Part shown: positions 28,318 through 37,442 of the stretch, in pieces
Numbering within the stretch: the stretch's first letter is position 1
Layout of the letters: every line of letters starts with the position of its first letter
Source: Candidatus Obscuribacterales bacterium
GTDB lineage: Bacteria; Cyanobacteriota; Vampirovibrionia; Obscuribacterales; Obscuribacteraceae
Assembly (NCBI GenBank): GCA_021732085.1
Contig: JAKFVQ010000007.1
Location: 1-64,000 of the forward strand
DNA length: 64,000 nt
Direction of reading: 5' to 3'
Position numbers and translations under genes: made by a program
The notes under the pieces: generated by a model
Databases searched by the model: none
What the model saw: the letters and a program-made list of their open reading frames with translations, nothing else
Told to the model about the DNA's origin: nothing

Positions 28318-28522
28318 CCCCAATCGATAGGAATGCAGCTGCAATAAAGTACTAACCAACAATCGGATTATTCCGCTAGACAGAGAAAACCAGGTGTCCA
28401 CAGTATTAATCGAAGAAGATCCAGAATCAGCAGAAAAGGCTCCGAACGCTTCCACTGCAATCTTTTCCAGGACTAGCGCTCAGCAGGCAACTGCTTCAGC
28501 TAATCTTGAAAAAAAGGTGGAG

Positions 28523-29092
28523 ATGACTTGCATAATACTCTGCGGCGGAAAATCAAAAAGGATGGGCAGACCTAAGGAATTCTTGCCGCTTGCCGGAACA
28601 ACAATGCTGGAGCACGTCCTCGATCGGGCAAATAATCTGTTTGCAGAAGTATTGTTGGTCACAAACAAGTCCGATGATTTTGAACACCTGAGTGCCAATA
28701 TTGTTAAAGATATAGTAGTGGACCGCGGTCCTTTAGTTGGAATCCTTTCTGGGCTACTAGTTGCCCAACATGAAGACGTATTTGTCCTTCCCTCAGATAT
28801 GCCTTTATTTGATGAAGGCGCCATCCAACATTTGCTGAATTACAGACGATCTGGAGTGCAAGCCACCATTCATGCAAACGATGAATTCAGCGGTAGTCTC
28901 CCTGGAATTTTCAGCAAGTCGCTAATACCTTTCTTAGAAGAAGCTGTTTTTGGCCAAAGATATTCACTGCCGGAGTTTTTAGCGACGATAACTCACGAAG
29001 TAGCATTCCCGCCTGCGGAAGGATCGGATCGTTTAGCGGTTCACTTCGACGTAAATACACCAATGGACTACATCCGGCTCGTCCACGATTAA
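28523..29092 (+). CDS. mobA: Molybdenum cofactor guanylyltransferase
   Basis: Attaches GMP to molybdopterin to form the guanine dinucleotide cofactor. 189 residues. The nucleotide-binding start ILCGGKSKRMGRPKEFLPL matches the MobA signature (L-x-G-G-x-S-x-R-M-G, then K). DIVVDRGPLVGILSGL and LPSDMPLFDE (metal Asp) follow in the expected order. The frame extends 43 codons upstream to a GTG at 28394, but that part is Ser/Ala-rich and unlike the family; the ATG at 28523 has AGGTGGAG directly before it and gives the normal MobA length. No other molybdopterin genes are adjacent. Confidence 0.88.
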   Translation: MTCIILCGGKSKRMGRPKEFLPLAGTTMLEHVLDRANNLFAEVLLVTNKSDDFEHLSANIVKDIVVDRGPLVGILSGLLVAQHEDVFVLPSDMPLFDEGAIQHLLNYRRSGVQATIHANDEFSGSLPGIFSKSLIPFLEEAVFGQRYSLPEFLATITHEVAFPPAEGSDRLAVHFDVNTPMDYIRLVHD

Positions 29093-29142
29093 AATTCCCT
29101 ATTCCAATTGAGCTGTTGGATAAAGTGATGGTCTCATAGGAG

Positions 29143-29166
29143 CACGATAGACGGTCAACTATCGTG
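29143..29166. repeat. Perfect 8-bp inverted repeat before an unknown gene
   Basis: CACGATAG (29143-29150) and CTATCGTG (29159-29166) flank the loop ACGGTCAA. It lies 51 bases after the mobA stop and 43 before the next ATG. It lacks a T-run, so it could be a weak terminator or an operator. Confidence 0.5.
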
Positions 29167-29209
29167 TGGTCAATTCATTTTCTGACAGGGTCAGCTTGAG
29201 GAAACTCCG

Positions 29210-29782
29210 ATGCAGTACAGCAAATTCGTAAATACAAAGGCAGGCCAGCGCGGCAATGCCAAGAAAGATTCTATACAGTTTCCTATCTTCGAAAGATCGA
29301 AAAACCATAATCAATTCCAGAAACCCCCACAGGCTGAATTAGAGCGTCTTACTCAGGAGCAAGCAAAAACAGTCGAGCTGCCAAAGCCGATCCTCGAGAA
29401 ACCACTTGCTGAAGCTCCGCTTGAAGCGCCTGCTCCAGAGCCCCCTCAGCTTGAAAGCAAGGAAGCAAAAATCCACGGCTCAATCGATTTCCATCACATG
29501 CAAAAGATGGAGGATCTGACAAAAGCTGATGAAGATTGGCTTGCATTTTTCCTCGGCAAGAAAGAGCCGATTGTATATTCCGATAGCACCGAAATTGCAA
29601 GAATCCCTCCGGCCAGCTTTGCCGATTCAGAACAAGTAGCCCCGATCATTCCACCGGCTCCGGCAACTCAAATAATCGACGAAGTATTGCTCAATGATGA
29701 GACGAAGTCAGAGTGCTTGAATAATATTTTCGAAGAAATGATCTCAGACGACTGCTTGTTCTCACAGAATCCACGAATTTGA
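29210..29782 (+). CDS. Hypothetical protein, Pro/Glu-rich
   Basis: 190 residues, not recognised. A basic N-terminus (NTKAGQRGNAKKDS) is followed by a Pro/Glu/Ala-rich stretch (residues ~60-85), a short segment DFHHMQKMEDLTKADEDWLA, FLGKKEPIVY, and an acidic end (LNNIFEEMISDDCLF). No signal peptide or membrane helix. GAGGAAACTCCG precedes the ATG and a good terminator follows 62 bases after the stop, so it is a real single-gene unit. No function can be suggested. Confidence 0.75.
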   Translation: MQYSKFVNTKAGQRGNAKKDSIQFPIFERSKNHNQFQKPPQAELERLTQEQAKTVELPKPILEKPLAEAPLEAPAPEPPQLESKEAKIHGSIDFHHMQKMEDLTKADEDWLAFFLGKKEPIVYSDSTEIARIPPASFADSEQVAPIIPPAPATQIIDEVLLNDETKSECLNNIFEEMISDDCLFSQNPRI

Positions 29783-29844
29783 AGGCATTGATCATCCGGT
29801 ATTGAATCAGTATTCAGCTTAATGCGATGCAGTACCAGATCCTG

Positions 29845-29886
29845 AGGTCTGACGGGGCTCCGGTCCGTGTCAGACCTCTTATTCTT
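29845..29886 (+). terminator. Intrinsic terminator after the Pro/Glu-rich gene
   Basis: AGGTCTGAC (29845-29853) pairs with GTCAGACCT (29869-29877), followed by CTTATTCTTT. It lies between two convergent genes; the T-rich tail favours the plus strand. Confidence 0.8.
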
Positions 29887-30412
29887 TATCATGAGCTTGC
29901 ATCGCGGTATCTATGGCACCACATGCAGCATCACACTGCTCGCTATCATAATTACAGCGAGCGGCAAACTCAGCAAACTTGCCGTCCTTCAATTTCAAGC
30001 TCTCTTTCATTGCCAGCAGATTTACCTTGACTTGCGGGGAATTCAAACTCTGGATAAGCTTCAAACTCCGCTGCGTAACAAGCGCCGAACCTTGAGCGTT
30101 AGCGGCGTCAGAGCGGCGTAAATGGCTGATGCGCGTAGCGCTGGACATCACCAAATTCTTCACCAAAAGTTCTTGCGCGATGCTGCTGTTTCGGATGGAC
30201 TCCAGCAAGAACTCAGGAGCTTCATCACTTATGGCAAAGCCGCCCGTCAAAAGCACCACAAAGAAGGCCCGGCATCCGGGGACGCTCGATAGAAGCCCCT
30301 GCAGCTGGGCGATTAATGCATTCGATGGATTCGCTTTTATGGCATCCAACAAAAGAAGAAGCTCCTCGCTTTCGCTCAGAGCCCCTTCAAATGATGCAGG
30401 CGTATTCGTCAT
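29879..30412 (-). CDS. Hypothetical protein at the end of the type IV pilus cluster
   Basis: 177 residues, not recognised. Mostly helical and Leu/Ala-rich (SESEELLLLLDAIKANPS, GLLSSVPGCRAFFVVLLTGG). The C-terminus has Cys-containing CNYDSEQCDAACGA. No signal peptide. It starts 3 bases after the PilP-like gene's stop, so it is the last gene of the pilMN-O-P transcript and may be an accessory factor of the pilus. That link is from position only. Confidence 0.7.
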   Translation of the reverse strand: MTNTPASFEGALSESEELLLLLDAIKANPSNALIAQLQGLLSSVPGCRAFFVVLLTGGFAISDEAPEFLLESIRNSSIAQELLVKNLVMSSATRISHLRRSDAANAQGSALVTQRSLKLIQSLNSPQVKVNLLAMKESLKLKDGKFAEFAARCNYDSEQCDAACGAIDTAMQAHDKE

Positions 30413-30415
30413 TCC

Positions 30416-31480
30416 TTACTTGATTGTCGGCAATGACTTCACAGAACGCTCGCCGTCTTCATCGATGGTGACACTGTCAGGATCGACAGAGACAATGCTC
30501 AAAGCAGCGTTGTTTGCGTCTTCAATGCGCTCGCCAGGTCCAAGACAGATCGTTGCCGGCCATTTGGTGACTGAGCGAATATTTGCTGGAACCGAGAGCA
30601 CAGCCTTATTACCCACAATTGCAGTGAGCTTAAGGAATTGTGCATGCGTTGGTTTTTCTGGAGGCATAGGCAACATGCCTGGATCAACGCCTCCTGGAAT
30701 TCCGACATTGGTATCATTAGACGGCGGCGGCGGTGGAGGCATAAGTTTTTCCTTTGCTCCACTGGCTATTTTTTCTTCCGGAGGCGGCGGTGGTACTTTC
30801 ACCTCATCTTTAGGTTTGTCGCCATCAGCGGCGGCAAGTGGCGTTCCTTTTGACCACATCGGAAAAGTTGCACGCTCTTGTGAAGGCTGCATTGGATCTT
30901 TTCTTCCGGCAACTTGCCTGGCCTCAGCTGAAGCCTCATCACGCTTAGTTGCTGGGAACTGATTTTTAGGTGCTGGTGCAGATGCTACAGGATTGGAGTC
31001 GCCAACCGGTGCAGTGTTGACTCCGGCATTGGAAGCAATCAGAGTTTGCTCCGCTACAGCAGGGCTAGCCGGTGCTGGTGGCGTTGACGCCACTGGTGGC
31101 TTGGCAGCCGGTGGAGTAACTGGTGGCTTAGCTGCTGGCGGCGGAGTGTTTGCCGCAGGTGGCTCTGCAGGAGTAGAAGCAAGCGGAGTTGTATTTGCCG
31201 GAGCTGGCGGGTTTGACGCCGTATTATCTGGCGCAGGAGCTTGCGCAGAAGGATCTGAAGCCGGAGCTGGTGTGGTGACCGGAGTCGCGGGCGCTGTGCC
31301 GTTTGGGTCGGCAGCAGCATTTGTCGGTGTACCTGGAGTAGCCGCCGTATTGGTCATCGCGACATCGTCCGTCTCATCGGTCTTACTGCCAAACATAAGC
31401 CAGCCGCCAACCCCTCCTAAGAGGAGGACTCCGGAGATGGCTATGATTATCAGCCTGACCTTCTGTTGTTGTTCGTCCAT
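30416..31480 (-). CDS. PilP-like inner-membrane pilus assembly protein
   Basis: 354 residues. One membrane helix near the N-terminus (LIIIAISGVLLLGGVGGWLMF), then ~200 residues rich in Ala/Pro/Thr that should span the periplasm, then a small C-terminal domain (HAQFLKLTAIVGNKAVLSV, ATICLGPGERIEDA, VTIDEDGERSVKSLP) with the size and strand pattern of PilP/GspC HR domains. It follows pilMN and pilO in the same order as pilM-N-O-P loci, which is the main support. Unlike typical PilP it has a membrane helix rather than a clear lipoprotein signal, and the linker is long. It may join the inner-membrane platform to the outer-membrane secretin. Confidence 0.7.
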   Translation of the reverse strand: MDEQQQKVRLIIIAISGVLLLGGVGGWLMFGSKTDETDDVAMTNTAATPGTPTNAAADPNGTAPATPVTTPAPASDPSAQAPAPDNTASNPPAPANTTPLASTPAEPPAANTPPPAAKPPVTPPAAKPPVASTPPAPASPAVAEQTLIASNAGVNTAPVGDSNPVASAPAPKNQFPATKRDEASAEARQVAGRKDPMQPSQERATFPMWSKGTPLAAADGDKPKDEVKVPPPPPEEKIASGAKEKLMPPPPPPSNDTNVGIPGGVDPGMLPMPPEKPTHAQFLKLTAIVGNKAVLSVPANIRSVTKWPATICLGPGERIEDANNAALSIVSVDPDSVTIDEDGERSVKSLPTIK

Positions 31481-31491
31481 TTAAGGATTCC

Positions 31492-32202
31492 TCATGGCAG
31501 ATAGTAAGTAGAAATGTTCATTGAGATATAGAGCATATTAGGATCGCCTAGCGAATCTGACGGACTGATTGGTGCGTCATCCGGAAGCTTTATGTCCTTT
31601 TCTTTTCCCTGCGATTTCGGGACTCTGCTGACTATCTCATTGATCTTGATGACGCGTTGATACGTTTCAAGCTCATGAACAAGCTTTTGCAATCCATTGT
31701 AATCACCAGTCACTATAACTTGCTTGTCCGCGGTCTCCAATTCGTTACCTGCAGGCTCAGATTCGCCCTCTGCCGCCTTGTCAGGAGCCGCACCAGCATC
31801 GCCTTTCAAGGCATTTTTCAATTTATCTTGTTTTTTCTTCAAATTTGCTGCTGCGTCGACTGGTGCCGAACCATCGGTCTTAGGCGAATTGACGGCGATA
31901 AGGTCCATCCCAGCTTCTTTGCACATCCGCTCAAGGTCAATAGTAAAGAGATCAATATCAGGTGTCTTAGGCACAGCGCTGCGCAGCGAATTAATCTCTG
32001 TTTCCAGAGCCTTCATTTTCGCCGAGACCTTTCCAGGATCTCCGAGTTTTGCTTGCAGTTGCTCAGATTCAGTTTTCTTTTCGTTCACTGAAGCATCTTT
32101 TGTATTAGCTTCTTCCATTGCTGGCTGCAACATAGAGAAGCCAACATATCCGGCAATAATGAAGGGAAGGAGCACAATTACAATCTTGATCGTAGGACTC
32201 AT
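31492..32202 (-). CDS. pilO: Type IV pilus assembly protein PilO
   Basis: 236 residues. Membrane helix at residues ~5-25 (IVIVLLPFIIAGYVGFSML), coiled coil to ~75 (ESEQLQAKLGDPGKVSAKMK), then a ferredoxin-like domain with DYNGLQKLVHELETYQRVIK and a final strand MNISTYYLP, the standard PilO layout. It pairs with PilN to form the periplasmic alignment complex between motor and secretin. An inserted Lys/Ala-rich region (~residues 115-150) is longer than usual. It lies 21 bases after the pilMN fusion and 11 bases before the PilP-like gene. Confidence 0.88.
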   Translation of the reverse strand: MSPTIKIVIVLLPFIIAGYVGFSMLQPAMEEANTKDASVNEKKTESEQLQAKLGDPGKVSAKMKALETEINSLRSAVPKTPDIDLFTIDLERMCKEAGMDLIAVNSPKTDGSAPVDAAANLKKKQDKLKNALKGDAGAAPDKAAEGESEPAGNELETADKQVIVTGDYNGLQKLVHELETYQRVIKINEIVSRVPKSQGKEKDIKLPDDAPISPSDSLGDPNMLYISMNISTYYLP

Positions 32203-32223
32203 TTTCGAAACCTCTTCTCTTTA

Positions 32224-34299
32224 CTATTTGGTAGCAGGCTTAGCGGTGGACGCGATTTTCTTCAACTTATCGCAAGCAGAAAAAAGTTGTTGCCCATTAT
32301 TGTTAAAGCCAGGAAGGTGTTCGACGACGTCGCCTTTGTCACTTAGGAAGAAGAGGTCGGGAACTGACTTCACGTTATATTGTTTAACCAGTGCTTGGTT
32401 TTCAGGTAAATCTATATCAACAAGCTGGAACTGGAAATCGTTTCCGTATTTGGTCTTAGCTTGTTCCACAAACGGCTTCATTCGCTGGCAAGGCGGACAC
32501 CAATCGGCCCAGAATGCTAGTACTCGTGGCGCGCCTGCGATTGAACCTGGTCCAGGGGCGCCTGAGCTCGATGCGATTTCGGTAGGCTCACCTGATCTTT
32601 GATTGAGGTCAGGAACTAGAGCTGCATCCATGCTGAAACTAATTTGCTGAGGTTTCTCTTTTGGTCGGGCAATGTTTTGGATCTCGACGTTGGAAAAAAC
32701 ATTTGTGCCCTGCAAGTTGATAGATAAATGTGAAACCTTGGAGAAGCTAGATGCGTTTCCAGATATTTCCGCGTTACTGCCCTGGATTTTTACGGAATTG
32801 ACCTGGATGCCTTGAGGTACATTCTCTTTAAGGGCCTGCATAACAATAGTCATAGGAGTTCCATGTTTGACGATTTCTTCAAGAGAACGCTTCCGGGCTT
32901 CCAATCCATCGACAGTTTTCTGTTGCTTGTTTAGCTGTTCGATCTTTTGCTTATTTGTTTGAATCTCTTGTTCAAGATTAGCAAGCTCTTGTTCCTTACC
33001 TGGAATAACCAAATACTGGAAGAACATCCAAGCGGCAACCGTAAGCAGCGCAGCGGCACCACCGACAACAAGGGCTGGCATAAACCATGGTGTATCAACT
33101 TCCTCTGCGGCTTGCTCGTCGCCTTCATCGCCACCACCAACAGCATCAGGTACACCCTGATTCAAATCAATTTGAACCGTCTGAGCGGGAACAGAAGCCT
33201 CATCAAGCACTAAGCCCATTAGCATCGTATGATGAGGACGCATGTTATCCAAAACTTGGTTGCGATCGTAAACAATGCCCTGGAATGGGTTCGCCACTGT
33301 TGTGTTGAGATTCAAGCGGTTTGCAATGAACTGATCGATTTCCGGAATGCTGGTTCCAGCACCGCAAACAATAACTTGGTCAACTCTGACCATTCCGACT
33401 TGCGACATGTAGAATTCGAGAGATCTTCCAACTTCTGCTGTTAAATCACCGCAGATAGAACGGGCAACTTGAGCGGCCTGTCCCACGCGAGGATCGGATG
33501 TTGGCACGCCTAGCAACTGAACTCGCGGAAGTAATTTTTGCGCTTCTTCCATTGGTTCGTTGATGCTGCGAGCGACTGATTCAAGTATCGTTCCGACACC
33601 AAGAAGAACAGAGCGGCTGAACAAAGGCACAGCCTTGTTCACCAAGGTGATATCGGTCGCGTCTTGCCTGACATTCACCACCAATGAAAGGGCACCGTCT
33701 TTGCCCAATTGACCAGAAGAGGCGAGCGCACGTACGGCAGCAAGAGAACTTATCTCCAGGCGCCCGAGCTGGATATTGGCAACATCTGCCATACGCCAGT
33801 ACCCTTCGACAATTACCTTCTGGATCGCGCCCAAAAGGACATCTTCGCGTTCAACACCATCTGGATCGGTTCGTCCTGTGCCAGGAACTCTTGCCCAGTC
33901 TAAATTGGCTTCGTCAATTGAAAAAGGAAGATTGTTAATAGCTTCTTGGCGGACCACATCATTCAATTCGTCCGTAGGCATTCCCTTTGGAACAGGCATC
34001 AGTCTGATAACAACCGACTGCCCCGGAATACCTATGTTTGCAACTGGTTTAGGGCCTTTGGCCAGCAAACCGACACTGTCTAGTAATTCGCGCACCGCTG
34101 AGCCAACGGCTTCAGGATCCGAAAGGAGCCCCTCCATAATGATGTCGGGGGGAGTCAAGGTACTTGCAAAGCGCGAGACTCGCAAATCCTGTTTGGTCTT
34201 CTCCAGCTGCATGACCGAGATCGTGCTGCCATTTAAATCGAGTCCAATGGTAGGACCAGCCTTCTTACCAAATCCGAACACGTTTTGCACCCTCTCCAA
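32224..34299 (-). CDS. PilM-PilN-thioredoxin fusion protein of the type IV pilus
   Basis: 691 residues that join three proteins. Residues 1-370: PilM, actin-like ATPase fold (TIGLDLNGSTISVMQLEK, IGIPGQSVVIRLMP, VDQVIVCGAGTSIPEID). ~380-402: acidic linker. ~406-432: membrane helix. ~435-478: coiled coil. ~480-562: PilN periplasmic domain (TPMTIVMQALKENVPQGIQV). ~588-685: thioredoxin domain with the active site WCPPC (Cys601/Cys604) in LAFWADWCPPCQRMKPF and the cis-Pro loop SVPDLF (Pro647). PilM would face the cytoplasm and the thioredoxin the periplasm. PilM-PilN fusions are plausible because the two bind each other; the appended thioredoxin is unusual and suggests redox control or disulphide formation during pilus assembly. 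Downstream is pilO. Confidence 0.9.
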   Translation of the reverse strand: MERVQNVFGFGKKAGPTIGLDLNGSTISVMQLEKTKQDLRVSRFASTLTPPDIIMEGLLSDPEAVGSAVRELLDSVGLLAKGPKPVANIGIPGQSVVIRLMPVPKGMPTDELNDVVRQEAINNLPFSIDEANLDWARVPGTGRTDPDGVEREDVLLGAIQKVIVEGYWRMADVANIQLGRLEISSLAAVRALASSGQLGKDGALSLVVNVRQDATDITLVNKAVPLFSRSVLLGVGTILESVARSINEPMEEAQKLLPRVQLLGVPTSDPRVGQAAQVARSICGDLTAEVGRSLEFYMSQVGMVRVDQVIVCGAGTSIPEIDQFIANRLNLNTTVANPFQGIVYDRNQVLDNMRPHHTMLMGLVLDEASVPAQTVQIDLNQGVPDAVGGGDEGDEQAAEEVDTPWFMPALVVGGAAALLTVAAWMFFQYLVIPGKEQELANLEQEIQTNKQKIEQLNKQQKTVDGLEARKRSLEEIVKHGTPMTIVMQALKENVPQGIQVNSVKIQGSNAEISGNASSFSKVSHLSINLQGTNVFSNVEIQNIARPKEKPQQISFSMDAALVPDLNQRSGEPTEIASSSGAPGPGSIAGAPRVLAFWADWCPPCQRMKPFVEQAKTKYGNDFQFQLVDIDLPENQALVKQYNVKSVPDLFFLSDKGDVVEHLPGFNNNGQQLFSACDKLKKIASTAKPATK

Positions 34300-34343
34300 T
34301 TGAAAACACAGACGCCATTTTTATTATGCCCATTATGCCTCAT

Positions 34344-35711
34344 TTAATAGAACAGGAGCCAATAAGGAATCAAAAACATTGCGATTAATCCGCCGCAGGC
34401 CAAGGCCGGACCAAACGGAAAAGGCTTGGAAACCCTTGCCCCTACCATGACAGTGCCTAATAAAGCGCCGCCAATAGCACCCAGGAAGCCAGTATTGATA
34501 GCAGGTTGCAATACGTCCTTTACCTCCGGACCGCCGATACTACAATACATCCCAAGGGTCATTCCCGCAAAGAGAAAAAATAGAGCAGAAGCCCAAGTAG
34601 CACTCTTAATAAAGCACTGCTTGAGAAGCCCGCTCTTACCCATTTCTTGCAGTAGCAGTGCAATTCCCTGGATTGTTCCGACAACAAATCCGATTACAAG
34701 GGCCAGCACGAGAAGACGCCAGCCAAGATATGCTGACATCACCGCCGATAATACCGCGTCGCCACCACCCATTACCTCAATCGGTTCATTTTCTTCGCCA
34801 TCGGCAGTGTTACCCGCGGTGGCAGACCGCTCAGCTGCAATAGTATGCAGATTATCGGAAGCTTCAGTCGCGGTCTTGTCATCTGTCTCTATTTCAAGAG
34901 ATTGGGCGCTGGCATCCTCGCCTACAGGCTCTTGTTCATTTAACTCCGGATGGGTTGCCAGGTAGATTTTCAGTCCATAGAAAGCCATGAAGTCAAAAAT
35001 AATGTAGCTGGCTCCGATACCAGTCATGGTGCCGAAGAAATCTCCGCGAACAACGGTGCTCAAAAGTATCCCAACAATCATGGCTGGGTAAGTAATCTCG
35101 TGAGGTATGAGCTTTTCCTTGAAATCAGTAACAGTCACAGCAATCAAAACGGAAGCGAAAATGAAGCAGTGAAGAGCCAATCCATACTTCTGAAAATCCG
35201 GCAACGGTATAACGGCAGGGGCTGTAAGAGCATGCGCATTTTGAATGTATGCGAAAAGATCAGGCGCATGTCCCTGAAAAACGGCTCCGAGCCAGAGCAA
35301 TATATCCGGTTGCGCTGTTCTATCCCTCCACATCGGGACCGCCGACCAAATTTTCTCAGTGAAGTTGGACGGAACGTTGATTTGAAGAACGAGGAATTCA
35401 AAAGCAATCGATGCAAAAATGATTCCTGTGACTACTTCGACTACAGGATATTGCCAATGAATCGGCGCGCTGCAGTAGCGACATTTGCCCCTGAGCAGCA
35501 ACCAAGAAATGACAGGCACATTATCCAGAGGAGATAAGCGATGTTGGCAATTCGGACAATACGATGGCGGCCAAATGACAGACTGCTCCTTGAGCGAACG
35601 CAGCGCAAGCACATTTAAGAAGCTGCCAACACAATTTCCAAGAATATAAAAGCCAGCGCAAGATGCAATTGGATTTGAACCAAATACATCACTTGCAAAC
35701 TGTAGTTGCAT
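34344..35711 (-). CDS. pilD: Prepilin leader peptidase/N-methyltransferase (PilD family), enlarged
   Basis: Removes the leader of prepilins and methylates the new N-terminus. 455 residues against ~290 usual. The N-terminal CPNC ... CRYC zinc pairs lie in YCPNCQHRLSPLDNVPVISW and RGKCRYCSAPIHWQYPVVE. Catalytic Asp residues are in VTDFKEKLIPHE and MGGGDAVL. Between them the protein has an acidic, Ser/Thr-rich insert of about 70 residues (ELNEQEPVGEDASAQSLEIE), and the region before the first Asp is also longer. Many membrane helices. I chose the ATG at 35711, which overlaps the stop of the ABC permease (TGATG); the frame also opens at a TTG one codon before. Confidence 0.9.
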   Translation of the reverse strand: MQLQFASDVFGSNPIASCAGFYILGNCVGSFLNVLALRSLKEQSVIWPPSYCPNCQHRLSPLDNVPVISWLLLRGKCRYCSAPIHWQYPVVEVVTGIIFASIAFEFLVLQINVPSNFTEKIWSAVPMWRDRTAQPDILLWLGAVFQGHAPDLFAYIQNAHALTAPAVIPLPDFQKYGLALHCFIFASVLIAVTVTDFKEKLIPHEITYPAMIVGILLSTVVRGDFFGTMTGIGASYIIFDFMAFYGLKIYLATHPELNEQEPVGEDASAQSLEIETDDKTATEASDNLHTIAAERSATAGNTADGEENEPIEVMGGGDAVLSAVMSAYLGWRLLVLALVIGFVVGTIQGIALLLQEMGKSGLLKQCFIKSATWASALFFLFAGMTLGMYCSIGGPEVKDVLQPAINTGFLGAIGGALLGTVMVGARVSKPFPFGPALACGGLIAMFLIPYWLLFY

Positions 35712-36640
35712 CAATTGAATTCCTTGCGTTCTGCTATAAGCGAAGCACCCGCTATTAGTAGAATACAGTACGCAACGATATAAACAACAATAGCTCCCAA
35801 AAGATTCGGCGGCACCGCACCGCCATCAACCAGTTGTGAACGCAACAAAGTAAGCGAAGCCAGATCTGGAATAGTGTAATAAATAGCTTGAGTTATTACC
35901 TGAACGCTTGCTTGTGTAGATAGCTTGCCCAAAGACAGCAACGAGTTGCTCAAGTGTCCACAAATCCACAATGAAATAGTAAACACCATGCTCATCAAGG
36001 GTGTTGCAAAAGTGGAGAAAAACGTCGCCAAGCCTATTACAAGTAGCATTTCGGCATAAATGAACGACAACGCCAGCAGAATTGGCATAGCATGACCCAG
36101 ACTTCCCATTTGCAATGAAGTAATTCCTATCAAGAACAAGCCCATCGAGTAGGTCGTGACAAATACACATAGTGCCAATCCTAGAAACTTACCGGCGATG
36201 AATTCCCATCTATTTATCGGCTTAGTAACGATGAGAAAAATAGTCTTACGGTCTATCTCTTTGAAAACCAGATTGGTACCAACAAAGACGGATATAATGC
36301 CACCAAATATAGTTATGGTAAAAAGACCAAGATCCTCTAAAACCCTAACGTCTTGATCGACAGACAAACTTCCAAATACAAGCCCAGCTAACGTGGCGAC
36401 CAGGGCGAAAACAACAATCGCATATAACACTCTGTCCCTGACCGTTTCCCGAAAAGTATTCAAAGCAATCGCTATGAGCGTTCCCAAAGAACGAGTGAAA
36501 CCAACTTGCGGTTTATGAACCAGGTCACTTAGTTGCTTATCGTGCCCAGGTTCTTTCGGGATCCCGACCGCATTCCCCAGTTTTTCATTTTCTTGAACCA
36601 TAACTCTGCTAGTCCTTCCAGTCGCATCACCGAGGTCCAC
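35711..36640 (-). CDS. ABC-2 type transporter permease
   Basis: 309 residues with about six membrane helices after a ~55-residue cytoplasmic arm. NTFRETVRDRVLYAIVVFAL is the usual first-helix region of ABC-2 permeases, and LVFKEIDRKTIFLIVTKPI resembles the coupling loop. It is the membrane partner of the ATPase encoded just upstream, and the two frames overlap. The GTG at 36640 has AGGCGCAGG before it; an ATG at 36601 is the alternative. The substrate is unknown. Its position inside the pilus cluster, overlapping the peptidase gene, suggests a role in surface assembly. Confidence 0.88.
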   Translation of the reverse strand: MDLGDATGRTSRVMVQENEKLGNAVGIPKEPGHDKQLSDLVHKPQVGFTRSLGTLIAIALNTFRETVRDRVLYAIVVFALVATLAGLVFGSLSVDQDVRVLEDLGLFTITIFGGIISVFVGTNLVFKEIDRKTIFLIVTKPINRWEFIAGKFLGLALCVFVTTYSMGLFLIGITSLQMGSLGHAMPILLALSFIYAEMLLVIGLATFFSTFATPLMSMVFTISLWICGHLSNSLLSLGKLSTQASVQVITQAIYYTIPDLASLTLLRSQLVDGGAVPPNLLGAIVVYIVAYCILLIAGASLIAERKEFN

Positions 36641-37442
36641 CCTGCGCCTCTCGTTCTATGTGGTAGGGCGTTACGCTGCCAGTCTTTCGATAATCAGCTT
36701 CTGCACTGTTAATCATATTCATGAAATAATCCTCCAGCTCCTGGTATGTGCCGGACTTGCATATATCAGAAATACGGTTTTGACCAATCATTTTGCCCCG
36801 ATGCAAAATCCCTACGCGATCGCAAATGTCCTTTACGTCTGGCAGCATGTGCGAATTAAAAAAAATAGTTTTGCCTTTCTGTTTCAACAGAAGCATTATT
36901 TGCCGGATGTCACGGCGTCCAATTGGATCCAAACCTGAATTAGGTTCGTCAAAGAAAACAAGGTCAGGATCGTTAATTAAAGCCTGCGCAACACCAAGTC
37001 GTTGCATCATGCCCTTTGAGAACTTACGAATAGGGCGATCCTTGGCTTCTGTCAACGAGACGAGTTCAAGAAGCTCCTTAATGCGATCAGATTTTTGCTT
37101 GCCATTGAGGTCAAAAAGCTGAGCAAAGAAATCGAGAAATTCCTGCGCCGTAAGGTAAGCGTAGAAATAGGGATTTTCGGGCAGAAATCCAATTCGCTCT
37201 AAAGCGCTCTTGTCTCCAGCAGGTTTGCCCAAAACCTTTATGGTTCCGGCAGTCGGTCGGGTCAACCCAAGCAACAATTTCTGCGTGGTCGTCTTGCCGG
37301 CACCGTTAGGTCCCAGCAAGCCAAAAGCCTCACCCTTCTGAACGGTAAGATCCAGCCCGTCCAAAGCTCTGAATCTCTTTCTCAAGAAGTGGCTGACATG
37401 GTCTTTGACCAAACCTTCCACTTGAATTACCGCGTCAGTCAT
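36627..37442 (-). CDS. ABC transporter ATP-binding protein
   Basis: 271 residues. Walker A GLLGPNGAGKTTTQKLLLGL, signature PIRKFSKGMMQRLGVA, Walker B DPDLVFFDEPNSGLDP and the switch His in IFFNSHMLPDVKD are all intact. Type typical of ABC-2 exporters. It overlaps the sigma-factor gene by 8 bases upstream and the permease downstream, so the sigma factor, ATPase, permease and prepilin peptidase form one operon. Confidence 0.93.
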   Translation of the reverse strand: MTDAVIQVEGLVKDHVSHFLRKRFRALDGLDLTVQKGEAFGLLGPNGAGKTTTQKLLLGLTRPTAGTIKVLGKPAGDKSALERIGFLPENPYFYAYLTAQEFLDFFAQLFDLNGKQKSDRIKELLELVSLTEAKDRPIRKFSKGMMQRLGVAQALINDPDLVFFDEPNSGLDPIGRRDIRQIMLLLKQKGKTIFFNSHMLPDVKDICDRVGILHRGKMIGQNRISDICKSGTYQELEDYFMNMINSAEADYRKTGSVTPYHIEREAQGGPR

